From NCBI GenBank assembly GCA_022770365.1, contig JALEHU010000125.1, positions 1 through 39,239 of the forward strand: 39,239 bases of DNA, read 5' to 3'. Numbering within the stretch: position 1 is the stretch's first letter; every line of letters begins with the position of its first letter. The position numbers were made by a program, and so were the translations under genes. Shown one piece after another: positions 1 through 8,430 of the stretch. Origin of the DNA: Blautia sp. (GTDB lineage: Bacteria; Bacillota; Clostridia; Lachnospirales; Lachnospiraceae). Under the pieces are notes generated by a model. That model made no database searches and was not told the origin of the DNA. It saw nothing but the letters and a program-made list of their open reading frames with translations.

Positions 1-86
1 CTCCGCACTTTGTGCTCCCGAAATCCTAAAAACATTCGAAATCCGCCCTATTCGGGCTACTTTCTCATGTTTTTGCGGGTCCCAAA

Positions 87-121
87 GTCATGTTTTTTCA
101 TGCAAGCATGAAACACATGAC
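87..121 (+). other. Stem-loop upstream of the methyltransferase
   Basis: Nested inverted repeats: GTCATG at 87-92 pairs with CATGAC at 116-121, and TTTCATGC at 96-103 pairs with GCATGAAA at 106-113 around a two-base loop. It lies about 50 bp before the methyltransferase start. It could be the terminator of a gene left of the window or a leader hairpin. There is a short CCTTTTG after it but no clear U-run. Bases 1-86 hold nothing else I can name. Confidence 0.4.
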
Positions 122-169
122 CTTTTGACCCTTGTATCATACTATAGAAAACAGAAAGGTTTGTATATT

Positions 170-1030
170 ATGTGGATTGCCGATGGTTGGAAAGAATATG
201 AAGTCATTGATACATCCTGCGGAGAGAAGCTGGAACGATGGGGTGACTATCTGCTGGTAAGACCTGACCCTCAGGTCATCTGGGATACCCCCAGAACCCA
301 TAAAGGATGGAAACATATGAATGCTCATTATCACCGGAGCAAAAAAGGCGGAGGCGAATGGGAATTCTTTGATCTCCCCCAGCAGTGGGATATCCACTAT
401 AAAGATCTTACGTTTCATCTGAAGCCATTCAGTTTCAAGCATACCGGACTTTTTCCGGAACAGGCCGTCAACTGGGACTGGTTCGGAAATAAGATCCGCA
501 GTGCGGGAAGACCTGTGAAAGTCCTGAATCTGTTCGCCTATACCGGAGGTGCGACTCTTGCTGCCGCAGCAGCAGGTGCTTCCGTTACCCACGTAGATGC
601 ATCCAAAGGTATGGTGACCTGGGCAAAAGAAAATGCCGCCGCGTCCGGACTGGGAGATGCTCCCATCCGCTGGCTTGTAGACGACTGTGTAAAGTTTGTG
701 GAACGGGAAATCCGCCGGGGAAACCATTACGACGGAATCATTATGGATCCGCCTTCTTACGGCCGTGGTCCCAAGGGCGAGATTTGGAAGATCGAGGATG
801 CGATCCATCCTCTGATCAGACTGTGTACACAGATCTTAAGTGATGAGCCGCTGTTTTTCCTGATCAATTCCTACACCACGGGGCTGGCTCCCGCGGTACT
901 GACCTATATGCTCTCCACAGAGCTGAAAAAATACCACGGAACCGTTGACTCCCAGGAAATCGGACTGCCGGTATCCTCCAACGGGCTTGTTCTTCCCTGC
1001 GGAGCATCCGGACGGTGGGAGGCACTCTGA
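170..1030 (+). CDS. RlmI-like class I SAM-dependent RNA methyltransferase
   Basis: The 286-residue protein has the class I methyltransferase fold. The SAM-binding motif is VLNLFAYTGGATLAAAAAGA, followed by the acidic HVDASKGMV strand end, and the catalytic-type motif is DPPSYGRG. This arrangement is typical of the RlmI/RlmK family that methylates 23S rRNA, acting in the cytoplasm. It is much shorter than RlmI (about 390 residues) and lacks the N-terminal PUA RNA-binding domain, so its substrate is uncertain. I chose the ATG at 170 because it follows AGAAAGG at a workable distance; an upstream in-frame start at 125 has no ribosome site. It is on the opposite strand to the pst operon. A role in rRNA modification is family-based inference. 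Confidence 0.85.
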   Translation: MWIADGWKEYEVIDTSCGEKLERWGDYLLVRPDPQVIWDTPRTHKGWKHMNAHYHRSKKGGGEWEFFDLPQQWDIHYKDLTFHLKPFSFKHTGLFPEQAVNWDWFGNKIRSAGRPVKVLNLFAYTGGATLAAAAAGASVTHVDASKGMVTWAKENAAASGLGDAPIRWLVDDCVKFVEREIRRGNHYDGIIMDPPSYGRGPKGEIWKIEDAIHPLIRLCTQILSDEPLFFLINSYTTGLAPAVLTYMLSTELKKYHGTVDSQEIGLPVSSNGLVLPCGASGRWEAL

Positions 1031-1070
1031 GGCTATTATTTCACAATGCCGAAAATTTTCTTCCGGGCTC

Positions 1071-1099
1071 TTGAATACACTTTTTTTCAGGACTATAAT
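1071..1099 (+). promoter_or_regulatory. Sigma-A type promoter for the Cys-rich protein
   Basis: The -35 box TTGAAT (1071-1076) and a perfect -10 box TATAAT (1094-1099) are separated by exactly 17 bp and lie 23 bp upstream of the ATG at 1122. This is the best vegetative promoter in the window, so the small Cys-rich gene is probably transcribed separately from the methyltransferase. Confidence 0.75.
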
Positions 1100-1121
1100 T
1101 AGGGAAAAGGAGCGTGATTTC

Positions 1122-1307
1122 ATGAGCAGTGAACATCAGAGTAAGGACCCTTATACCTGTACACCTGCCTATAACCGCAAGGCATGCGGCAACTGTACCT
1201 GTGCCACCTGTTATCAGCAGGAATTCTGCGACCGGTGCAGTACCTGTGAGAATCTTTCCCACAAAAAAGAGCATTGCTACCGTTACGAGGGAGCGTACAA
1301 CTACTAA
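1122..1307 (+). CDS. Small nine-cysteine protein (61 aa)
   Basis: This 61-residue protein starts with ATG after AAAAGGAG and has its own consensus promoter and terminator, which argues strongly that it is real. Nine cysteines lie at residues 13, 22, 25, 27, 30, 36, 39, 42 and 52, including the run CGNCTCATC and the CxxCxxC set CDRCSTC. The pattern suggests binding of one or two metal ions or an Fe-S cluster. It has no signal peptide and ends in an aromatic tail (YRYEGAYNY). It is not SCIFF: length, Cys spacing and neighbours differ and no radical SAM gene adjoins it. I do not recognise the family and give no function. Confidence 0.8.
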   Translation: MSSEHQSKDPYTCTPAYNRKACGNCTCATCYQQEFCDRCSTCENLSHKKEHCYRYEGAYNY

Positions 1308-1347
1308 AATCAGAAGAGGGGTGCTGCGGCATCCCTCTTCTGATTTT
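1306..1347. terminator. Bidirectional rho-independent terminator
   Basis: A 15-bp perfect stem (AAAATCAGAAGAGGG at 1306-1320 with CCCTCTTCTGATTTT at 1333-1347) has a 12-nt loop and T-runs on both sides. It begins inside the stop codon of the Cys-rich gene and lies 53 bp beyond the convergent histidine kinase stop, so it can end transcription from both directions. Confidence 0.85.
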
Positions 1348-1399
1348 TCAGATATGTTATTCTGTTCTCTCCTGAAGTCTTTTAAATTTTTTCTTTCTT

Positions 1400-3064
1400 T
1401 TAAACTTTTTCTTTTGGAAAAATCACGGTGATTTCCGTTCCTTTTCCTTCCTCGCTGCTCATCTCCATAGAGCCTCCCAGAAAAGCCACTCCATGCTTTA
1501 CAATGGAAAGTCCCAGTCCGGTACCGCCAATTTCTTTTGAGTGACTCTTATCCACCCGATAAAATCGTTCAAATACGCGATTCTGATCTTCCTTGGGGAT
1601 TCCGATTCCGTTATCTGCTACTGTAACGCGGACCTCCGCCGGAGTCTGCCGCAGGATAATACTGGCCGTTCCTCCCTGCCGGTTATATTTCACAGCATTA
1701 TCGCAAAGATTATAAAGAACTTCTTCCATAATGGGGCGGACAGTACTGCAGATCATCCGCTCACCGTCAATATACAGATGAACGTCCCTCTTATATGCAG
1801 CATCCTTCAGTGTATTGAAAACGCTTCTGGACATTGCATACAGATCCACTTTTTCCCATTCATAAGGCATTTCTCCCTCGTCAAGCTGGGATATTCTGAT
1901 GGTATCCTCCACAAGCTGGATCAGACGCTGTGCCTCTTTATAAATCCTGCCTGCAAACTTCTTCACATCCTCCGGCTGCACAAAACCATCCTGAATAATT
2001 TCGGCAAAACCGGAAATAGACGTCAGAGGTGTCTTCAGTTCATGGGAAACATTGGCGGAAAATTCCCTTCTCAGATTCTCCCGTTCCACTTTTTCCGTCA
2101 CATTCATAAGAAGAAGAACCGCTCCCATTGGATTTGCGGAGCGTATGACGGGATTGGCCAGCATCTGCACATATCCGCCGTCCATTTTAAGGAGTACACT
2201 GCTGTGTCTGCCTCCAAGAACCTGCTCCACTGTTTTGCGAAATTCCTCGCTGCGGTCCAGACAGTAAACACTGCTTCCCACCTTTTGGTCTTTTACTTTG
2301 AAAATTCTCCAGGCACTGGTGTTGCCGGATAAGATCATGGTATACCGGTCGATCACAAGCAGTCCTTCCTGCATGTTTTCTGTAATAATTGTAAACTCTT
2401 CCTGCTGTTGTCTGGCCAGATCCAGCTGTTCCTGAATCTGTTTGTTCTGTTTGTGTATTTTACTGAGAAGAGGGGACAGCTCATCATAAATCTGAACCTC
2501 TTCCGGATGATCCAGATTCAGTTCGTTCACCGGCTGTACGATCCTGTCGGACAATTTTGACGCAAAAATCCCCGACAGAATTATCATCAGGAGCAATACC
2601 CACATCATTGGCTGAACCAGTTGAAGAATCAGTTCAAAAACGGAATACTGCGTGCTTGAAACTCTCAAAATATTACCGTTATCCAGTTTCAGGGCATAAT
2701 AAATCGTCTTTTCCGAAAGTGTCCGGGATATTCTTCTGCAGGTACCGCTTCCGCTCTCAAGAGCCGCTTTCACTTCCTCACGGTCACTATGGTTCTCCAT
2801 GGACTCTGCCTCTGCCTGGCTGTCATAAAGAACGACTCCGTCACCGGAAATATATGTGATCCTGGCGTCTTTATCTTTAATTCCGCGAAGGTATTCCTCT
2901 CCGTCCGCTTCCACTCCCTGTACCAGATAAGACGCCTCTTTTTTCAGCTCGCCAACAAGTTCTCTGTCAAAATACCGGTACAGAATCCCTAATATAAAAG
3001 CCAGTCCCAGGGCAAACACAATCCCTGAGACCAGCATAATGGATTTAAAGATTTTTTTTGTCAA
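1400..3064 (-). CDS. phoR: PhoR-like sensor histidine kinase
   Basis: A 554-residue sensor kinase. TM1 is at about 8-29, an extracellular sensor region at about 30-145, TM2 at about 147-168, a linker and PAS-like domain at about 215-325, then HisKA and HATPase_c. The phospho-acceptor is H341 in the H-box SHELKTPLTSI. The N-box (LYNLCDNAVKY, about 450-460), the G1 box DNGIGIP (484-490) and GGTGLGLS (513-520) are intact, so it should be active. It is the last gene of the pst operon and its ATG overlaps the phoU stop (ATGA). The family senses phosphate status through the Pst/PhoU complex and phosphorylates PhoB/PhoP. No response regulator gene lies beside it, which is unusual. A shared terminator follows. 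Confidence 0.9.
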   Translation of the reverse strand: MTKKIFKSIMLVSGIVFALGLAFILGILYRYFDRELVGELKKEASYLVQGVEADGEEYLRGIKDKDARITYISGDGVVLYDSQAEAESMENHSDREEVKAALESGSGTCRRISRTLSEKTIYYALKLDNGNILRVSSTQYSVFELILQLVQPMMWVLLLMIILSGIFASKLSDRIVQPVNELNLDHPEEVQIYDELSPLLSKIHKQNKQIQEQLDLARQQQEEFTIITENMQEGLLVIDRYTMILSGNTSAWRIFKVKDQKVGSSVYCLDRSEEFRKTVEQVLGGRHSSVLLKMDGGYVQMLANPVIRSANPMGAVLLLMNVTEKVERENLRREFSANVSHELKTPLTSISGFAEIIQDGFVQPEDVKKFAGRIYKEAQRLIQLVEDTIRISQLDEGEMPYEWEKVDLYAMSRSVFNTLKDAAYKRDVHLYIDGERMICSTVRPIMEEVLYNLCDNAVKYNRQGGTASIILRQTPAEVRVTVADNGIGIPKEDQNRVFERFYRVDKSHSKEIGGTGLGLSIVKHGVAFLGGSMEMSSEEGKGTEITVIFPKEKV

Positions 3065-3732
3065 ATCTTTTCTCCTCCCATTTGATGTTCATTATTTCTG
3101 TGAATTCCGGTGATTGAGTATTCCACCCATTCCGCTATATTAACCGCGTGGTCTCCGATGCGCTCAATGTATTTTGCGGTCATGAGCAGATCCAGGCCTG
3201 CTTTGGCGTCAAGATTCTGCTCATAGATCAGGTCGGCAAGTTTTTCTTTTACTTCATTGAATGCCGCGTCAACACGGTCATCATCATCAATGACTTTACG
3301 GCACAGATCCAGATCTCTCTTGACAAATGCATCAATACTTTCTGTAACCATCTCCACTGTGGCCTCTACCATGTCACCGATAATATCCGGCACTTTCACT
3401 TTCGTCTTGTCAATAAAAAGAGACAGGTCTGCAATATCTGCGGCCTGGTCTCCGATCCTTTCCATATCGGAAAGCATCCGAAGAGCCGCGGAAATTTCCC
3501 TCAGGTCTCCTGCCACCGGCTGCTGATGGAGAAGAAGATGCATGCAGAGAGTTTCCAGCTCCCTTTCCTTTTTTTCGATTTCATGATCTGTCTCAAAAAC
3601 CAGTTTTGCCAGTTCTTCTTCCTGACTCTGGATGGCTTTTGCAGACAGCGTGATTGCCTTCTCGCAAAAGCTTCCCAATGTGATCAGATGCACATGAAGC
3701 TCTTCAAGCTGACGCTCAAAACGTGTTGCCAT
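3061..3732 (-). CDS. phoU: Phosphate transport regulator PhoU
   Basis: A 223-residue PhoU made of two repeats of a three-helix bundle. It carries the metal-contact type motifs SDMERIGDQAADIA and YIERIGDHAVNIAEW, one per repeat. PhoU is a peripheral cytoplasmic protein that links PstSCAB to the PhoR kinase and damps Pho signalling when phosphate is plentiful. I set the start at the ATG at 3732 (MATRFERQLEELH), two bases after the pstB stop and preceded by GGGAGG; a longer frame reaching to 3810 would overlap pstB and has a non-PhoU N-terminus. Length and start match the family. Confidence 0.94.
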   Translation of the reverse strand: MATRFERQLEELHVHLITLGSFCEKAITLSAKAIQSQEEELAKLVFETDHEIEKKERELETLCMHLLLHQQPVAGDLREISAALRMLSDMERIGDQAADIADLSLFIDKTKVKVPDIIGDMVEATVEMVTESIDAFVKRDLDLCRKVIDDDDRVDAAFNEVKEKLADLIYEQNLDAKAGLDLLMTAKYIERIGDHAVNIAEWVEYSITGIHRNNEHQMGGEKI

Positions 3733-3733
3733 A

Positions 3734-4492
3734 TCAACCGAACCTCCCTGTAATATAATCTTCTGTTCTCTTGTCGGACGGCATGGAAAACAGTTTATCA
3801 GTACTGTCAAATTCCACCACTTCTCCCAGAAGGAAGAACGCGGTTTTGTCAGAAATACGGGTTGCCTGCTGCATATTATGCGTTACCATAACAATGGTAT
3901 AATCTTTTTTCAGCTCCGCTGCCAGTTCCTCGATCTTGGATGTGGAAATGGGATCAAGTGCGGATGTGGGCTCGTCCATCAGAAGGACTTCCGGCTGTAC
4001 AGCCAGAGCTCTTGCAATACAGAGACGCTGCTGCTGGCCGCCCGACATACCAAGGGCGCTTTTTTTCAGACGGTCTTTTACCTCATCCCAGATGGCGGCA
4101 TCTCTTAATGATTTTTCCACGATATCATCCAGTTTCGCTTTGGAACGGATCCCATGAGTCCTGGGACCATACGCAATATTATCATATATACTCATTGGAA
4201 ACGGGTTCGGTTTCTGAAATACCATTCCCACTCTTTTGCGGAGAAGGTTTACATCCATATCACCATAAATATCTTCCCCGTCCAGGGTAACATTTCCGGT
4301 GATCACACAGCCTTCCACAAGGTCATTCATGCGGTTCAGGGATTTCAGGAGAGTGGATTTTCCGCAGCCGCTTGGTCCGATAAATGCGGTGATCTCCTTT
4401 TCCGGAATATGCATATTAATATTTTTCAGTGCATGGAATTTCCCGTAATGCAGGTTCATGTCTTCTATGGAAATCTTGGTTATTTCACTCAT
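3734..4492 (-). CDS. pstB: Phosphate ABC transporter ATPase PstB
   Basis: A 252-residue ABC ATPase with Walker [10 protein letters not shown], the PstB-typical SLNRMND after it, signature [16 protein letters not shown], Walker [14 protein letters not shown] and the switch His in MVTHNMQQ. It powers phosphate import by the PstC-PstA permease pair at the membrane. Length and motifs are those of PstB rather than another ABC family. It starts 5 bp after pstA with AAAGGA upstream and ends next to phoU, as in the standard pst operon. Confidence 0.97.
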   Translation of the reverse strand: MSEITKISIEDMNLHYGKFHALKNINMHIPEKEITAFIGPSGCGKSTLLKSLNRMNDLVEGCVITGNVTLDGEDIYGDMDVNLLRKRVGMVFQKPNPFPMSIYDNIAYGPRTHGIRSKAKLDDIVEKSLRDAAIWDEVKDRLKKSALGMSGGQQQRLCIARALAVQPEVLLMDEPTSALDPISTSKIEELAAELKKDYTIVMVTHNMQQATRISDKTAFFLLGEVVEFDSTDKLFSMPSDKRTEDYITGRFG

Positions 4493-4497
4493 ATCTT

Positions 4498-5403
4498 TTA
4501 TCCTTTCGCGATTCGTTTTGCAGCCATACCTGACAGGCCGTTAATAATCAGTACAAAAATCATGATGACAACAGCTGTGGCTGATGCCTGGTTCATATGC
4601 AGGCCTTCACTGGACAATACATACATGTGCAGTGCCAGCGTACGTCCGGAACCCATAAGATTCTCCGGTACTGCCGCAACCGTTCCTGCTGTGTAGAGAA
4701 GCGCTGCTGTTTCCCCTATGATTCTTCCGATTGCAAGGATGATTCCTGCCAGAATTCCGGGTACTGCTGAAGGAAGGACGATGGTGAAAATGGTGCGCAG
4801 CTTGCCTGCACCCAGCCCAAAGCTTGCCTCTCTGTAGGAATCCGGAACTGCTTTCAGGGCCTCTTCGGAAGTACGCATGATCAAAGGAAGCACCATGATC
4901 ACAAGTGTACATGCACCTGCCAGAAGAGACATTCCCCACTTCAGAGTCGTTACAAAAAACAGCATTCCAAACAGGCCGTATACAATGGAGGGAATACCGG
5001 AAAGCGTCTCTGCTGTAATGCGGATCAGTCCCACAAGTTTATTTCCTTTTCCGGCATATTCCACAAGAAAAATAGCTGCAAAAATCCCGAGAGGAGCCGC
5101 AATGACCAGGGATACCACCGTCATGATAAGTGTGTTGACAAGAGACGGCATCAGGGATACATTTTCCGAAGTATATTCCAGACTGAAAAGACTTGGCGTC
5201 AGATACGGAATTCCTTTTACCAGGATATAAACGATCAGAAACAGAAGCATTGCAAAAGTTGCAGCCGCTGCCAGTCCTGTCAGAGCTGCCAGGATTCCGG
5301 AACCGGGATGGCGTGCATAGGATCGGATCTGGTCGATAAAGGATAATTCATTTCTCTTTTCTGTGCTTACCTCTGCATCTGCAGCTGCAGTATTAGTTAA
5401 CAT
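4498..5403 (-). CDS. pstA: Phosphate ABC transporter permease PstA
   Basis: A 301-residue inner-membrane permease. After a roughly 40-residue cytoplasmic N-terminus it has about six hydrophobic segments. The ABC-permease EAA-type loop is [25 protein letters not shown], followed by [15 protein letters not shown], the signature shared by PstA/PstC. It pairs with PstC to form the phosphate channel. The ATG at 5403 overlaps the end of pstC by 11 bp and follows AGGAGG, suggesting translational coupling. Confidence 0.95.
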   Translation of the reverse strand: MLTNTAAADAEVSTEKRNELSFIDQIRSYARHPGSGILAALTGLAAAATFAMLLFLIVYILVKGIPYLTPSLFSLEYTSENVSLMPSLVNTLIMTVVSLVIAAPLGIFAAIFLVEYAGKGNKLVGLIRITAETLSGIPSIVYGLFGMLFFVTTLKWGMSLLAGACTLVIMVLPLIMRTSEEALKAVPDSYREASFGLGAGKLRTIFTIVLPSAVPGILAGIILAIGRIIGETAALLYTAGTVAAVPENLMGSGRTLALHMYVLSSEGLHMNQASATAVVIMIFVLIINGLSGMAAKRIAKG

Positions 5404-6250
5404 TGGAAGACCTCCTGTTCAGTAATGAAAGACTCAGGTTGATGATCAGAATAAATACGAACAGAACAACCGCGGTAGCGATCAGAGCTTCTCTGTGAAG
5501 CCCTGTTGCATAGCCCATTTCTGTTACAATATTGGCAGTCAGTGTACGGACGCCTTTCAGCAGTCCCTGAGGCATTCTCGCCTGGTTTCCGGCTACCATG
5601 ATAACTGCCATCGTCTCACCGATCGCACGGCCGATACCGAGAACGACTGCTGCCAGAATTCCGGATTTTGCCGCCGGAAGCATGACACAGAAAATACTTC
5701 TTTCTTTCGTCGCCCCAAGCGCCAGGGAACCTTCATAATAGCTTTCCGGAACACTCCTTAATGCGGACTCTGTCGGTCCGATGATAGTAGGCAGGATCAT
5801 CATTCCAAGGAGCAGAGAAGCGGCCAGCATACTACTTCCAGTGCCTCCGAAAAGCTGTCTGATCAGCGGAACCAGAAGAATCAGTCCAAAGAAACCGTAT
5901 ACAATAGAGGGAATTCCTGCCATCAGCTCGATGCCGGATTTCAACGGACGGTAGATTTTTTTAGGACAGTAACGTGCCATGAATACGGAGGTAAACAAAG
6001 CGATGGGAACTCCCACAATGATCGCGCCGGCAGTTACGTAAATGCTTGCTACGATCATCGGGAAAATCCCGTATTTATCATTGGATGGTTTCCATGTGGT
6101 ACCAAACAGGAATTGTAGCGGACCGATTTTCGCGATTGCCGGAATTCCGTTCGCAAACAGAAAAACACAGATCAGAAATACGGCGAGAACGGATGTGCAT
6201 GCGGCAATCATAAAGATAAATTTCATACCTTTTTCTTTTATATGTGTCAT
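5393..6250 (-). CDS. pstC: Phosphate ABC transporter permease PstC
   Basis: A 285-residue permease with about six membrane segments, the EAA-type loop ESALRSVPESYYEGSLALGATKERS and the conserved GRAIGETMAVIMVAGN. It is the PstC half of the phosphate channel. Its start follows GAAAGGAAATCTT. It lies 174 bp downstream of pstS, and that gap holds a long hairpin, so its expression relative to pstS is probably set after transcription. Confidence 0.95.
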   Translation of the reverse strand: MTHIKEKGMKFIFMIAACTSVLAVFLICVFLFANGIPAIAKIGPLQFLFGTTWKPSNDKYGIFPMIVASIYVTAGAIIVGVPIALFTSVFMARYCPKKIYRPLKSGIELMAGIPSIVYGFFGLILLVPLIRQLFGGTGSSMLAASLLLGMMILPTIIGPTESALRSVPESYYEGSLALGATKERSIFCVMLPAAKSGILAAVVLGIGRAIGETMAVIMVAGNQARMPQGLLKGVRTLTANIVTEMGYATGLHREALIATAVVLFVFILIINLSLSLLNRRSSNVN

Positions 6251-6282
6251 AAGATTTCCTTTCTTTACTATACTATGTGCCC

Positions 6283-6346
6283 CGAATTGCCTCCCGCGTT
6301 CTGGAATCCTTATTTTTTCAGGCTCCAGAACGCGGGAGACAATTCG
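6283..6346 (-). other. Long stem-loop between pstS and pstC
   Basis: A 23-nt arm at 6283-6305 pairs with 6324-6346 around an 18-nt loop. The single DNA mismatch (6290/6339) becomes a U.G wobble in minus-strand RNA, so the RNA stem is continuous. No U-run follows in the direction of transcription. It therefore looks like an mRNA-stabilising or processing element for the upstream pstS message, or a partial attenuator, rather than a full terminator. A second, weaker pair (GGCTGG/CCAGCC) lies at 6348-6374. Confidence 0.75.
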
Positions 6347-6424
6347 AGGCTGGTGTTCGATTCTGTTCCAGCCCCGATTTGCTCTTATTCAGGTTTTATT
6401 CAGAACCGGGGTGCGGTATCTGAG

Positions 6425-7285
6425 TTATTCAGCAAGTGCTTCCCATTCTGTAGTCTCACCTGTGAAGATGGATTTTACCTGTTCGCTTGTAAGATCATCA
6501 ATTTCGTTGGTATTGTTTACAACAACTGCGATACCATCAGATGCAATGACTGTTGCGGTAAGTCCAAGATCAGATTCTTCATCCTTCAGACCACGGGATG
6601 CCATTCCGATATCACAGATGCCTTCTGCTGCGGAGTTTACACCTGTGGTAGAGTCACTCTGCTGTACTTCTACTGTTACGTCAGCGTTTACTTCCTCGTA
6701 TGCTTCTTTCAGTTTTTCCATAACCGGTGCTACAGAAGAAGAACCTGCAACTACAACCTTTCCGGATACATCACCTGCTTCATAAGCTGCTGCCTCGGTA
6801 TCAACTTTGATGTAGCCATTGTCTTCAATGATCTGCTGTCCCTCAGCGCTCATGATGTAGTTAATGAAATCCTGTGCTGTGTCGCTGACTTCCTCACCTG
6901 TTACAATATTGAACGGACGGGATACTTTATATGTACCGTCAGCTACGTTTTCTGCTGTTGCTTCTGCACCGTCGATTTTAACTGCTTTTACAGTATCGTT
7001 CAGGGAACCAAGGGAAATATATCCGATTGCATTCTCGTCGCCGGCTACTGTTGTCATCATAACGGAAGTGCTGTTCGTAATGATGGCATCTTCTGTTGTC
7101 ATATCCACTTTTTCATCGCCCTGTTTCTCTTCAATACCGAACAGTTCAATAAAAGCGCCTCTTGTGCCGGATCCATCTTCACGGGATACAACATTGATCA
7201 TGCCGCTTGCAGCAGATACGCCGGATGCAAATACAGTGGTTCCGATAAGTGCAGCTGTTAAAATACTTACGATTTTTTTCTTCAT
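6425..7285 (-). CDS. pstS: Circularly permuted phosphate-binding protein PstS
   Basis: A 286-residue exported protein. A signal peptide (KKKIVSILTAALIGTTVFA) ends near SGVSA, with no lipobox Cys, so it may be released or held by other means. The two halves of PstS occur in reverse order. The segment usually C-terminal comes first: VVSREDGSGTR at 32-42, GDENAIGYISLG at 82-93, and RPFNIVTG...NYIMSAEGQ to about 150. The segment usually N-terminal follows: VVVAGSSSVAPVMEKL at 177-192, GICDIGMASRGLKDEE at 222-237, and DGIAVVVN at 250-257. All phosphate-contact motifs (GSGTR, GSSS, the SD of IASDG) are kept, so binding should be intact. Position at the head of pstCAB-phoU confirms the role. I recall similar permuted sequences in other Clostridia but cannot verify that here. 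Confidence 0.92.
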   Translation of the reverse strand: MKKKIVSILTAALIGTTVFASGVSAASGMINVVSREDGSGTRGAFIELFGIEEKQGDEKVDMTTEDAIITNSTSVMMTTVAGDENAIGYISLGSLNDTVKAVKIDGAEATAENVADGTYKVSRPFNIVTGEEVSDTAQDFINYIMSAEGQQIIEDNGYIKVDTEAAAYEAGDVSGKVVVAGSSSVAPVMEKLKEAYEEVNADVTVEVQQSDSTTGVNSAAEGICDIGMASRGLKDEESDLGLTATVIASDGIAVVVNNTNEIDDLTSEQVKSIFTGETTEWEALAE

Positions 7286-7398
7286 GATGAAATCTCTCCT
7301 CTTTCATAATTGACTATATTTGTTTTTTGTAACTGTCCTCAGCTACTGTTTATATTTCTGACAGCCGGGAACAGATACATTTCTTAATGACAAGTGCA

Positions 7399-7453
7399 AT
7401 TATAGGTGCGGAAAGTAAAATACAAAATCTTTTTCATGTAAAATGTTCGTTAA
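7399..7453 (-). promoter_or_regulatory. pst operon promoter with a likely Pho box
   Basis: The minus strand has a perfect -10 TATAAT at 7399-7404. Upstream are TTTACA (7437-7442) and TTAACG (7448-7453) separated by 5 bp, the spacing of Firmicute PhoP direct repeats (TTHACA-like, 11-bp period). A third, weaker copy, TTTTAC (7415-7420), lies two periods further on. The -35 region is poor, as expected for an activator-dependent promoter. Pho control is inference from this spacing. Confidence 0.6.
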
Positions 7454-7490
7454 AAAAAGAAAAGGCCTTCCCCATCAAAGGAAAGCCTTC
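7450..7490 (-). terminator. Rho-independent terminator after the deoR-type gene
   Basis: On the minus strand an AAGGCTTTCC-type arm (7480-7489) pairs with GGAAGGCCTT (7462-7471) with one wobble, followed by TTTTCTTTTTTT. It lies about 25 bp after the regulator stop and separates it from the pst promoter, partly overlapping the Pho box. Confidence 0.8.
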
Positions 7491-7514
7491 TGCTTTTACA
7501 TCAGTTCGTTCAGG

Positions 7515-8276
7515 TTAATATAACTGTACTCCTGCGGATTCCAGTGTTCCGATCGCTGCAGGATCCGGTCTTTCATCGGTAATGATGCCGTCTATATCAT
7601 CAAAATGTGTAAACTTGTAGGAATCATTGAAATAAAACTTGTCTTTCTCCATCACCACATACGTATGCCGGCTGCTGGATATTGCGGCTTTTTTGGTCAG
7701 TCCATCCTCCACACCAAAGGTTGTTACCGACATATCTGTCATATCCAGTCCGCAGGTGCCGATAAAAGCCCGGTCAAAGCTGTACTGCTTGATCACTTCA
7801 ATAGCAGCGGATCCCATAAATCCGTTAACCGTCCGATACATGATTCCTCCGGTCCCCACAGCGGTGATCACGGAAGACGTTGCAAGTATCTGTAGAATAT
7901 CGATCATATTGCTCACAACCACCAGACGTCTTCCTGACTCTACCAGCAGCTTTGCAAGTTTGATATTACTTGTGGAAATATCAAGAAAAATCGTCTCATT
8001 GTCTTTAATCAGGCTGAATGCCTTCTGTGCAATGATATCCTTTTTTTCCACATTTACAGTTCTGCGGTCAATGACATCCCGGTCCAGAGGATAATCTCCC
8101 GATAAAATAGCTCCCCCGTAAGTTCGCTTCAAATGTCCGGCTTTTTCCAGTGTTTTCAGGTCTTTGCGGATACAGTCTTCTGTCACATGAAATTCTTCAC
8201 TGAGAGAACGTACCTTGACCTTTCCGTACTCGCGCAGTTTTTGTAAAATCGCATCCTGTCGTTCTTCTGTAAACAA
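7515..8276 (-). CDS. DeoR-family transcriptional regulator
   Basis: A 253-residue regulator. An N-terminal winged helix (RQDAILQKLREYGKVKVRSL, then HVTEDCIRKDLKTLEKAGHLKRTYGG) is followed by a DeoRC sugar-phosphate-sensing, isomerase-like domain (FLDISTSNIKLAKLL, VVVSNMIDILQIL, GTCGLDM). DeoR proteins are usually cytoplasmic repressors of sugar catabolic genes released by a phosphorylated intermediate. I placed the start at the TTG at 8276 (MFTEERQDAI), which fits both the family N-terminus and a GGAGG 8 nt upstream; the frame also runs to a TTG at 8303 without a ribosome site. It has its own promoter and terminator. No catabolic genes adjoin it, so the target is unknown. Confidence 0.9.
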   Translation of the reverse strand: MFTEERQDAILQKLREYGKVKVRSLSEEFHVTEDCIRKDLKTLEKAGHLKRTYGGAILSGDYPLDRDVIDRRTVNVEKKDIIAQKAFSLIKDNETIFLDISTSNIKLAKLLVESGRRLVVVSNMIDILQILATSSVITAVGTGGIMYRTVNGFMGSAAIEVIKQYSFDRAFIGTCGLDMTDMSVTTFGVEDGLTKKAAISSSRHTYVVMEKDKFYFNDSYKFTHFDDIDGIITDERPDPAAIGTLESAGVQLY

Positions 8277-8327
8277 CTCGCTCACCTCCGTCCTATTGTT
8301 CAAAGCAATTCTTATATCTCTGATTTT

Positions 8328-8356
8328 AACCTAACATACATTCCACTTTTTGTCAA
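8328..8356 (-). promoter_or_regulatory. Promoter of the deoR-type gene
   Basis: On the minus strand a perfect -35 TTGACA (8351-8356) is followed after 17 bp by TAGGTT (8328-8333), a weak -10. It lies about 50 bp upstream of the chosen start and downstream of the last gene of the large operon. Confidence 0.5.
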
Positions 8357-8430
8357 TTTGTGATATTATTTCGAATTACTTATTATTATTTTGTATCATA
8401 TTTCATAGTCTTCAAAACGCACTTCCCGCA

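Noticed and set aside
1122..1307. SCIFF-type radical SAM peptide precursor
   Set aside because: Cys spacing and length do not fit the six-cysteine SCIFF pattern and no maturase gene adjoins it.
6242..7261. Plus-strand frame of 339 codons rich in Cys and Phe opposite pstS
   Set aside because: It is the mirror of the PstS coding sequence; the Cys richness is a product of reading the reverse strand.
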